Part shown: piece after piece, positions 1-9,622 of the stretch | Layout: each line of letters opens with the position of its first letter | Numbering within the stretch: the stretch's first letter is position 1 | From: Datura wrightii | Lineage: Eukaryota; Streptophyta; Magnoliopsida; Solanales; Solanaceae | Assembly: GCA_035772735.1 (NCBI GenBank) | Contig: JASDFA010000003.1 | Location: 126,843,001 to 126,907,000 of the forward strand | DNA length: 64,000 bases | Direction: 5' to 3' | The notes under the pieces: generated by a model | Seen by the model: only the letters and a program-made list of their open reading frames with translations | What the model was told of the DNA's origin: nothing | The model's database searches: none | Made by a program: the position numbers and the translations under genes

Positions 1-1769
1 TTTCATATATGAAAGGTTAAATAATATGATGTATATGATGATGGTTCATTGTATATGATGATGTAATGGTTAATTGTATATGAAGATGTTATTTTTCATG
101 CTCAAATAGTTAAATAATATCAACAAAAAATAGACACTTTTTCCGTTGTTGCTCCCTCATCAAAATGGTCTCAAAAATAATCTTAATAAATAAACAAAAA
201 GATACAAAAATCTTGAATTGCAAATCCGCAACTATAAATATAATCACCTTTCCTCTCATTAGGGTGGAAAGTATGTACGATATATCATATATGAATAGCA
301 ATATTCTTCATAATACTTATAATATTTTCTTTTAATATTATTATTTTTGTATTGTCATCGATGCACCAAATATGAAATATATTACTATATATTATCGTTA
401 AGAGAAAGTTGGCTAAACAAATAAATACATGAAACATAAATACAAATGATAGTATTGCTAGAACTTCCTAATTCTGTATCCACTTCAAGCAAAAAGGGAC
501 TTTCTACGAAAGAAGACACCATGAAAAATAATCATAATAAAATACCTGATACATTTCACTTTCTATTTCAGAGATATGCAACCCTGAATGATTAGATCAA
601 AAAACATGAATGGATTGCATAACCTTACTTATGCATCCTTGGATTCATTTTGGTGAGTAAGATGTTCCTACGAGTATCTTTTAACCATTTATGCATGAAA
701 AATGACATCATAATATACGATTAATAAGCATGTGGATTTACCAATTAAAATAAATATTTAAACATCTTAATTAGATAAATATAGGATGAAATATCTTAGA
801 AGTTTAAATGTAAAACAAATTTATTTAATGTAAAGCAGTCATGTGAAGAAACTCAATATTAACTCCAGGCGTTAAGATAATTTCGATATCCCATAACAAA
901 TCATACATACAACTTCAGACTAATCAATTAATGAAGAGATTATAGTTGACTATTAAATTTTATGTTGGCAAAAAAGTAGAGTTACTTTACAAAGTAAAAA
1001 TAATTATACATATATACTAAAGCCATAACTAATTTGTAAAGGACCAGTTATCTACTAATTACAAAGAAAAAATGCATGTTTGGCATGACGACCATTAACT
1101 ATTATACAAAAGAAACTGCTGGATAAATTTTTTACCAGGTGTTGCATAGATTTGTAAGATATAATTACTGAACCAACAAATCTAACTATATTCTTCTATC
1201 TTTATAATATTCTCCTCCAAAAGATATATATTTTTGAAAGATCCAACACGATTGTGATAGCATTTATGGAGGATCTGAGCAACATAGGTTATAATCATAA
1301 ATGAAAAGTGATAGGCACGGTGACTATTCGTATAACTAACTTAAGTATGTTTGGGATAAGAGCTTATAATTGTTGTAATGAGACATTATTTATTGGTGTA
1401 CAATAATTTATCCTAACATTATCAGGTTAAACTGAAAAGATACAACTAATATATTTCATACTTTTTACAAAACAGAAAAATAAAAAGTCATGATAGACTT
1501 TATTGGTATACAAGTTCTTCCAACTTGGATTTTGAAAATGACTCTTGATTCAATTATGTCTATTCAAGTTGATAAATGAAACTAATATTTTCTTTGGAAA
1601 CTAACTTTTAGAAATGATATATATAAGTAGAAATATTTCATCAATATCTAATTTAAGGAATATAGCATTTGAAAGGACCACACCTCCTATATAAGAGCCA
1701 TCTTTGTTCCTCTTTTTTGTACTCCTTCCTTCGTTTCTATTAGTAGAAGTTCAAATCTTATTGATCACC
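1..1769. other. AT-rich unassigned flank, left of E1
   Basis: Very AT-rich DNA with stops in every frame and no recognisable coding or RNA signature. Positions 31-95 hold three imperfect copies of a GTATATGATGATG-like unit spaced about 20-25 bases apart. E1 inserted between 1769 and 12211, so this stretch was once continuous with 12211-12561. I see nothing else in it. Confidence 0.6.
1765..1769. repeat. E1 left target-site duplication (TCACC)
   Basis: TCACC lies directly before the LTR start TGTTATACCCC and is repeated exactly after the 3' LTR at 12206-12210. A 5-bp duplication is normal for Ty3 integrases and fixes the outer limits of E1. Confidence 0.95.
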
Positions 1770-4357
1770 TGTTATACCCCGTAGAATTCCCGGCACTTAG
1801 ATGACCTACTCGCACGTTGGTTAAGTATATTTGAAAGCCATACGTGCTAGGGAAAGGCCCGGGAAAAGATTGGACGAGAAACCTGTCGAACCATCGCGGG
1901 AGGAGCCGAGGCAGAGCCCCTCCGCGATGGCAGCGTGTCACGGAGGGGAGGCCTCCGCGATGGATCCGTGCCACATTGCCCTTGTCCAGGCCCAAGTATA
2001 TAAAGCCCCCACTTCGGTTGAAACTTATTAATCCTTATAAATTTTCCAGAATAGCGTAGAAGCAGAGAGAAAACGTAGGAAAATTAAATATTTTCATCCG
2101 ATTACGCTGCCAAACGCTGCCCAAACCCAAATTAATCCTAGATACCAAGGTATTTAGCAGCAGAGAGCATTTCTACGAAATTAGTTTCACGAAATACGGC
2201 CGACGAATTGGCGAGCCGCCGAACTAAAGTAAGTAGAATTGATCTAAATTAATGTCTATGTGTTCCTAGTTGAGAAGTAAATATTTCTCCCTTCTGGGCC
2301 GCTGAAAAATAGCGAGTTTTCGACCGTCTTTCGATAAGCCTAAGTTTAGGCTATAAACTATATCGAAAGTGACGTTGCCTTTTGAAATAACGTTGTATTT
2401 AGTATTGATTGACGTATTTATGAATGCAGTTGGGAGAAAACAGTAGAAGTACCGGCCGAGCCTCGTCCGACGGACGAATATTCAAAGATAAGGTATGTAA
2501 AGTAAAGTTTCCTCGGCAAGTTGAGTGACATCGAAGCAGTATAGTAATTTACAGACCAGTTGCATGTTTAGAAATCGATTATCGTGTTATTTTGAATATT
2601 GGTGCAATATGAGCAGTTTTGGGCCGTAACGTGTACGATACCTATCCGTATGATATAGATTCGAATATAAATGAGTAAGGTTGCCCAGTATATTCAGTAT
2701 GTGATGTAAAATGCCCTGCCAAGATATTGTTGTGTTTAGCTGAAACCTCGCAAGGTAGTACAGCATCAGTAAAGCATTCCAGATATAGAATAGTAACTGT
2801 ATATATAGTTTAGAAAGCATGTTAGAAATAGGAAATCATGTTAATACAGAAACCTAGTGAAAAGCATAGCCTTCAGCAGAAACACCCGCTTGTATAGCCT
2901 TTGCCCCAGTACAGTTAGACAGGGAACTATATTCATATTTATACTTACCTGTCTCAGCATGTATCAGACACCTACAGATTGCTATTATTAGCCCAGTATA
3001 TGATTTATATAATACCTTACGCCTATTAGTTTTGGCTTATGAGATACACAGACAGCATGATTAGTTGAGACCATTGTATTGATTGGGGTTGGATTACCTA
3101 GCATCCCTGACCGCCCAGGGTTAATAGCTGTATCGACTCATCCGCCAGAGGACGAGGATACGTCACTCTACGGAGTGATATGCCGTCCCGCAAGGGGACG
3201 AAGATGGGATGCCAGTTTCCCCATATTGTGCCTTGGTCGGCCCTTATACACCCCCGTCGAGCGGGTACGCCCGGGGTGTTGATTTAGAGTCCTTCGGACT
3301 CAGGTACAGTTATAGTCAGGGGCTCAGCGAGCCCAAGTGCATACCCAGGGACCGACAGGATGCTTACAGCCACTATAGGAGATGGGATGACCGGGGTAGG
3401 GGCATAGATTCTGTGTTGATTGTACCTCCCGGCTTATGGGGGCCGGGTAAGGTTTGTATGTGATGTGTTATGTTATGTATACTATGCCATGTTATATTAG
3501 ACGCGAGTGGGTTGGTAGTAGAATGATACGCTTCCAGGTATGATTCCTAGTTCCTTCGGTATCAGTAAGAACAAGTGCGATCTACATCATCAGACAGTTA
3601 AGTTATTCCTCCTACTTCAGCTTCATCAGTCATATTATTGCTTTCAGATGTTGTTTTCAGTTATATTATTTCAGTTGCTTTACATACTCAGTACCTGTGG
3701 TACTGACGCCTAGTGGGGCGCTGCATTACTTGCCTGCAGGTACTCCTAGACGAGCAGGCGATTCTACGTGACTCCCTGTCAGCGGTTGAGTATTCAGCTC
3801 CAGTCATCCGGAGGCTGAATTTCAGAGGTGTAGTTCAGTTCCTTTTGTTGTGTATAGAATGGGTAGGTCGGGGCCCTGTCCCGATCAGTTCTATTACTAT
3901 TCCTAGAGGCTTGCATTCTGTATGAAATCCCTGTGGTTAGATGAGCCGGTCGTGTGGGGCCGTGCAGTTGTATAGTTGTCCTTACTCTTCCTTACTTCTG
4001 TGATGGTCGTGTGAGGCCATAGTTGTCAGTAGTGGTGACCTTGCCGGTCACGTAGCTTCTTTTTGTGCTTTTTGATTAAGCAGCAGATAACTAGACAGCA
4101 TGGTGGCCTTGTCGGCCCGTATAGGTTTCCCTGAGTTACTATATTTCTGGGTAGCTGCCAAGACAGGTACAGAAGGCTATAGGCCAATGGGCCGGGGGCT
4201 GTATTTACAGCCGTTATATAGCCCTTTGTTTCCAGAAATCTGAGTTAGAGCCAGCCAGGCGCCAGACGCACCCAGGCTTAACAGTCTAGCAGGTCAGATC
4301 TTAGTAGGGCACCAGGTGCCAGTCGTACCCCCCCCCCCCCCAAGGCGGGGTGTGACA
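1770..4357 (+). repeat. E1 5' LTR
   Basis: This 2,588-bp LTR begins TGTTATACCCC and ends GGTGTGACA, giving the usual TG...CA limits. The promoter (palindromic module plus TATA box) lies about 120-235 bases in, so U3 is short and R/U5 is long. Several short open frames here recur in the 3' LTR only because the LTRs are duplicates; none resembles a protein. A run of 14 C at 4328-4341 precedes the terminal AAGGCGGGGTGTGACA. Confidence 0.95.
1891..2004 (+). promoter_or_regulatory. E1 U3 promoter: palindromic module A plus TATA box
   Basis: CCATCGCGGGAGG (1891-1903) can pair with CCTCCGCGATGG (1919-1930), which recurs at 1952-1963. GTGTCACGGAGG lies between the two copies and CCGTGCCAC follows. 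TATATAAA stands at 1997-2004, about 25 bases further on, so transcription probably starts near 2030. The block is GC-rich within an AT-rich LTR and is repeated in the 3' LTR at about 9744-9857. The promoter role is inferred from the TATA spacing. The same words occur in the unrelated element E3. Confidence 0.7.
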
Positions 4358-4361
4358 AACT

Positions 4362-4373
4362 TGGTATCAGAGC
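4362..4373 (+). other. E1 primer-binding site (tRNA-iMet)
   Basis: TGGTATCAGAGC lies four bases after the LTR end. It is the standard complement of the 3' end of plant initiator methionine tRNA and primes minus-strand DNA synthesis in this lineage. Confidence 0.92.
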
Positions 4374-4570
4374 AGGTCGTATCCCAGGGACTCTGCAAGC
4401 CGTGCTAAGTAGAGTCCTGTCCATGGATGTGTTGTGCACCACATACTATGGGTAGGAGGCTGCAAGGCATGATAGGATGGTTGTCTTTTATTCTGATTCA
4501 GTCGTGCCATAGAGCGGTACAGTATAGGGTTGAATTCCTAAATTCTTATCATATTCTTTGGCTACAGATA

Positions 4571-5760
4571 ATGTCAGACCAGCGCCATCCCGTCACAGGT
4601 CGGAGCTTAGACATTGCAGCAGGGGAAGGCACCAGCAGGATGCCTCCCCCTCATTTGGAGACAGCCCGATCAGAGGGCCCTACAGAGGCTTCATCTCAGC
4701 CTCCTCAGCAGTCTCCACCACGTCAGGAGCCGTTTGGAGCGACAGTATCTTCAGCAGTCCCTATACCGATGCCTTCCGATCAGGAAGTTAGGAGTGCTGT
4801 AGTTATGATAGCTCAGGTGATGGCTGCTCAGTGGCAGCAAATGCCATCCACAGTTGCAGAAGCATCAGGAGGGCCCGGTAGTTCGAGGGTCCGAGAGTTC
4901 TTAGCCTTGAATCCCCCACAGTTTACAGGCACGGACCGCACCGAGGACCCCCAGGATTTTCTGGATCAGATGCAGAGAATCTTCAGGGTTATGCATGCTA
5001 CACCTACTGAGTCAGTTGAATTGGCCGCATTTCAGTTGCGAGATATTGCGGTGTTATGGTATGAAAGCTGGGAGAGGTCCCGAGGGAGAGATGTTCCCCC
5101 TCCTACCTGGTCCAGCTTTTCAGGAGCCTTTCTGGATCACTATTTGCCGCGGGAGATCCGACAGGCCCGGGTAGACCAGTTCCTACATCTGGAACAGGGG
5201 GCCATGAGTGTTCGGGAATATTCCTTGCGATTTGACTCCTTGGCTCGATATGCACCGGCTTTCGTGGATACCATGGCATCCAGAGTGCACCGTTTTATTA
5301 TGGGGTTGAACCCAGAGTATGTCGAGACTTGTGTCACGGCCACACTGCGAGAGGATATGGATATTTCCTGAATCCAGGCATTTGCCCAGAATATTGAGGG
5401 CATCAGACAGCGACATCGGGAAATCAGAAGGGTTAATCAGGAGCAGCGTCGCCGGGATAGGCCAGCTGAGTTACAAAGAGAGGCCCGGGGAGGACCCAGG
5501 CCACGATTGTCAGATAGGCCGCCCAGGCCCCCGCCTCCGCCACAGTCACAGGGAGGTAGATCCAACCGCAGGGGCAGTTAGAGGCTGGTAGAGGTTCGCA
5601 GACGGCAGACTCACCGTTACAGAGGAGGGCGGAGCAGAGTAGGTATACCCTACCACTTTGTCCTATATGCAGTCGACGCCATTCTGGAGCATGCAGGTAT
5701 GGTTCAACCGCATGCTATATTTGTGGCCAAGAAGGCCATTTGATGAGAGATTGCCCAGCC
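4571..5760 (+). pseudogene. E1 gag (capsid and nucleocapsid), broken
   Basis: Structural polyprotein that packages the element's RNA. I choose the ATG at 4571 because the codons from an earlier in-frame ATG (4427) encode hydrophobic leader-like sequence, whereas a hydrophilic Pro/Ser-rich gag N-terminus starts at 4571. The retrotransposon gag core spans about 4890-5370, with the usual conserved WSSFSGAFLDHYLPREIR and SVREYSLRFDSLARYAP blocks. An in-frame TGA at 5369-5371 (probably a former CGA) ends it early. Reading continues in that frame, then shifts by one base near 5555 in a proline-rich stretch. In the new frame come CPICSRRHSGAC and the CCHC zinc knuckle CYICGQEGHLMRDC (5713-5754), with all ligands intact. 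So gag has one nonsense codon and one frameshift. Confidence 0.88.
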
Positions 5761-6744
5761 AGAGGTCGTGAGGACCGGGACAGACAGGATAGGGCATCAA
5801 CAGGATCACGAGCTACAGTATCCTCGACTGGGCGCAGGCCCCCAGTTTCAGCAGGCAGGGGTCGAGGCAGATCAGGGGCCTCCAGTACAGGTGCGGGTCC
5901 AAGCCGCACATATGCCTTACCAGGGAGGCAAGATTCAGAGGCATCGCCTGATGTTGTGACAGGTATGCTAACTATCTGCTCACACCCTGCTTATGTGCTA
6001 ATTGATCCAGGGTCTACTTTGTCCTATATTACTCCATTTGTGGCACGGAAGTTTAGTATTGTACCAGAACCATTACAGCAGCCCTTCTTAGTATCTACGC
6101 CCGTCGGTGACTCTATCATAGCTAGCCGAATTTACCGCGGGTGTACAGTAGAGGTTGCTGATCGTCAGACCACAGTAGATCTGGTCGAGTTAGAGATGAT
6201 AGATTTCGATGCCATAATGGGTATGGATTGGTTAGTGCCATGTTTTGCTAATGTTGAATGTTGGACCAAAACGGTCCGATTCCACTTCCCGGGGGAGGCA
6301 GTAGGGGAGTGGAAGGGCAGCACCACGACGCCAAAAGGTAGGTTTATTTCCTACCTTCGGGCGAGAAAGTTGATATCTAAGGGGTGCATTTACCATCTTG
6401 TCAGAGTTCAGGATGTCCAAGCAGAATTTCCGACACTCCAGTCTGTTCCAGTGGTAAATGAATTCCCAGATGTATTTCCTGATGAGTTACCTGGTATTCC
6501 CCCAGAAAGGGAAATAGACTTCGCTATTGACTTGCTACCAGGCACTCAGCCAATATCAATATCTCCTTATCGTATGGCTCCTGCAGAACTCAGAGAATTA
6601 AAGGAGCAGTTGAAAGACTTGTTAGATAAAGGTTTTATCAGGCCGAGTACTTCCCCGTGGGGTGCGCCAGTCTTGTTCGTGAGAAAGAAAGATGGCTCGC
6701 TCCGAATGTGCATAGACTATCGGCAGCTCAATAAAGTACAGTAA
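5761..6744 (+). pseudogene. E1 pol, first part: protease and start of RT
   Basis: The aspartic protease cleaves the Gag-Pol polyprotein. Its active-site loop reads IDPGST at 6001-6018, with D-P-G where retroviruses have D-S/T-G, a variant I know from this plant lineage. The second protease motif MGMDW follows near 6219. The linker EFPDVFPDELPG leads into the RT fingers (DLLDKGFIRPSTSPWGAPV, then KKDGSLRMCIDYRQLNKV). The frame ends in TAA at 6742-6744, because one base is missing compared with the conserved NKVTVKNKYPLP block seen in its relatives. The region is in frame with the zinc knuckle upstream, so gag and pol were probably one long ORF. Confidence 0.88.
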
Positions 6745-7823
6745 AGAATAAGTATCCGCTTCCTAGGATTGATGACCTATTTGATCAGTTACAGGGAGCC
6801 AGATACTTTTCTAAGATTGACTTGCGGTCCGGATATCACCAGGTCCGAGTACGTGAGAGGGACATCCCTAAGACAGCATTCAGGACCCGATATGGACATT
6901 TTGAATTTCTGGTTATGTCCTTCGGGCTAACAAATGCCCCAGCAGTTTTTATGGACCTGATGAACAGTATTTTCAGACCCTTCCTGGACTTGTTCGCGAT
7001 AGTATTCATTGATGATATTCTGGTGTATTCTCGCTCCGAAGCAGATCACCTAACTCATTTGCGGACAGTGCTCCAGATTCTCAGGGACCGCCAGTTGTAC
7101 GCAAAATTTTCTAAGTGTGAATTCTGGCTTAACTCAGTAGCCTTTTTAGGGCATATTGTCTCAGATACTGGTATACAGGTAGACAAACAGAAGATAGAAG
7201 CAGTTAAGTCATGGCCTAGGCCTACCACCCTGACTGAAGTTCGTAGCTTTCTGGGGCTAGCAGGGTATTATCGGAGATTCGTTGAGGGATTCTCAACCAT
7301 TGCAGCACCTTTGACTAAATTGACACAGAAAACAACAAAGTTTCAGTGGACGGAGGCATGTGAGCAGAGTTTCCAGGAACTGAAAGATAGATTGACCTCC
7401 GCTCCCGTATTAGCACTGCCGAAAGGCACAGAAGGTTATTCAATCTATTGCGATGCGTCAGGTGTCAGATTGGGATGTGTGTTGATGCAGCATGGTAGAG
7501 TAATTGCATATGCTTCCAGGCAGCTGAGGAAACATGAGAAGAATTACCCCACCCATGATCTAGAGTTGGCCGCAGTAATTCATGCCTTGAAGATGTGGAG
7601 GCATTATCTGTACGGAGTTCATGTTGATATTTATACAGATCATAAGAGCCTACAGTACATTTTCACTCAGAGAGAGTTGAATCTGCGGCAACGCCGCTGG
7701 TTGGAGTTGTTAAAAGACTATGATGTGAATATTCTATACCACCCCGGAAAAGCTAATGTTGTAGCAGATGCCCTGAGCCGTAAGTCAATGGGGAGTTTAG
7801 CGTATTTGCGACCTGAGAAGTAG
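6745..7823 (+). pseudogene. E1 pol, middle part: reverse transcriptase and RNase H
   Basis: Continues RT after the frameshift near 6740, starting at YPLPRIDDLFDQL. RT motifs in order: FSKIDLRSGYHQ, MSFGLTNAPAVF, then the catalytic VFIDDIL (7002-7022, both Asp present), and FLGHIVS. RNase H follows with its acidic residues in YCDAS, DLELA and YTDHKSLQYI, so both active sites look intact. A TAG at 7821-7823 interrupts the frame; the next codons continue straight into the integrase in the same frame, so this is a single nonsense change, probably CAG to TAG. RT copies the genomic RNA into DNA, and RNase H removes the RNA strand. Confidence 0.9.
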
Positions 7824-9353
7824 AAATTAGTTAAAGAAATTCATCAGTTAGCTGGGATAGCCGTTCGGGTAATGGAAACAGGAGATAATGGGGCCGTAAT
7901 TCAGAATTCTGCAGTATCATCGCTAGTTGCGGAGGTAGAAGAACGACAGTATGAGGATCCCGATTTAGTCCAGCTCAGAGATAGAGTTCAGAAGGGTAAG
8001 GAGCCAGATTTTCAGACAACTGAGGATGGTGTGCTACGCTGTAAGGGCCGCCTTTGTGTCCCGAACGTCTCAGGCCTTCGTGGGCAGATTATGCACGAGG
8101 TACACTACGCTCGCTATTCCCTTCATCTAGGGGCGACGAAAATGTACCACGATATCAGAGACATCTATTGGTGGCCAGGTATGAAAGCTGAGATAGCTGA
8201 ATTTGTGTCTAGATGTTCTAATTGTCAGCAGGTAAAAGCCGAGCACCAGAAACCGGGCAGTTTAACGCAAGAGATAATGGTACCTATGTGGAAATGGGAA
8301 GCAATAAACATGGATTTTGTAACAGGGTTACCCCGTACTAGACGTAGAAATGATTCCATTTGGGTAATAGTTGATAGGCTGACAAAATCAGCTCATTTCC
8401 TGCCAGTGAGGGCTACCTTCTCAGCTGAGAATTACGCCGAATTATATATCAGAGAAGTAGTTAGATTACATGGAGTGCCGGCATCTATCATTTCAGACAG
8501 AGGGGCACAGTTTACAGCTAGATTCTGGCAGTCATTTCAAAAAGGTCTGGGGACGCAGATTAATTTGAGCACAGCATTCCATCCTCAGACAGACGGGCAA
8601 GCTGAACGTACAATTCAGACGCTCGAAGATATGCTACGAGCGTGTGTGTTAGATTTTGGGGGTAGCTGGGATGAACATCTTTCGTTAATCGAATTTGCTT
8701 ATAATAACAGCTACCATTCAGCTATTCAGATGGCGCCTTTCGAGGCATTGTACGGGCGAAAATGTAGATCACCGGTGGGCTGGTTTGAAACAGGAGAATC
8801 AGCATTAGTTGGCCCAGATATCGTTCGGCGGTCCGAAGAAAAGATAAAGCTTGTCCGGGAACGTTTACTGACCGCTCAGAGTCATCAGAAGTCATACGCA
8901 GATAGACGGCGTAGAAATCTAGAATTTTCGGTAAACGACTGGGTATATCTGAAAGTGTCCCCGATGAAAGGGGTAATGAGGTTTGGCAAGAAAGGCAAGC
9001 TTAGCCCAAGATTCATTGGGCCGTACCAAATTCGGCGAAGAATAGGCCGCGTGGCATATGAGTTAAACTTGCCTCCAGAATTAGCATCTGTTCATCCAGT
9101 ATTCCACGTTTCCATGTTAAGAAAGTTCGTAGGGGACCCTTCTACAGTAGTTCCAGTCCAAGATGTTCAGATCACAGAGGGGTTAGCCTACGAAGAGGTT
9201 CCCGTAGCTATCCTAGACAGACAGATTCGCAGGCTGAGAACTAAAGATGTTGCATCTGTCAAGGTATTGTGGCGTAACAGAAATCGGGAAGAAATGACGT
9301 GGGAGGCTGAAGAAGACATGAAAATCAGATATCCTCACTTATTTCAGACCTAG
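7824..9353 (+). pseudogene. E1 pol, last part: integrase and chromodomain
   Basis: The integrase inserts the cDNA. Its zinc-binding part has H near 8091, H near 8124 and the pair CSNC (8214-8225). The DDE core is complete: Asp at 8313 (MDFVTG), Asp at 8496 (SDRGAQF) and Glu at 8604 (QAERT). The GKKGKLSPRFIGPY block follows. A chromodomain-like tail (about 9200-9353) has VKVLWRNRNREEMTWEAE and ends YPHLFQT, then TAG. In this lineage the chromodomain is thought to guide insertion into methylated-histone chromatin. The domain is uninterrupted from 7872 and is the best-preserved coding part of E1. It counts as a pseudogene only because the polyprotein upstream is broken. Confidence 0.9.
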
Positions 9354-9608
9354 TCAGACGACAGGTATGTCCGTATTACTATTTACACAGTACTTTATGG
9401 TATGTATGTTGTAAATAATAAAGAAAGAAATGGTATTCAGTTGTCCAGTGGATTGTAGAATATCGTGCGCAGTGCCTGTGTTGGACTTTTTCTGCGTTTC
9501 AGGGCGTTGCGATAGTCCGTATTATAGGGGAAACTCTGCCAAAATTTTCCCAGAAAGTAAAGTAAACAGTCCTCTAGATAGCAGTATACATTCGAGGACG
9601 AATGTTCC

Positions 9609-9622
9609 TAAGGGGGGGAGAA
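9609..9622 (+). other. E1 polypurine tract
   Basis: A TAAGGGGGGGAGAA stretch abuts the 3' LTR start at 9623. It is the RNase H-resistant primer for plus-strand synthesis. The 250 bases between the pol stop and this tract hold no ORF of note. Confidence 0.88.

Noticed and set aside
2587..3463. Several 65-85-codon frames in the E1 5' LTR, repeated at 10440-11292
   Set aside because: Duplicated with the LTR and overlapping in different frames, with no domain-like composition. They are chance frames in a GC-richer part of the LTR.
4362..4373. Possible tRNA remnants at the primer sites (also at 30710, 42911, 51223 and 59083)
   Set aside because: Only 12-18 bases match tRNA 3' ends, as expected for primer-binding sites; no cloverleaf surrounds them.
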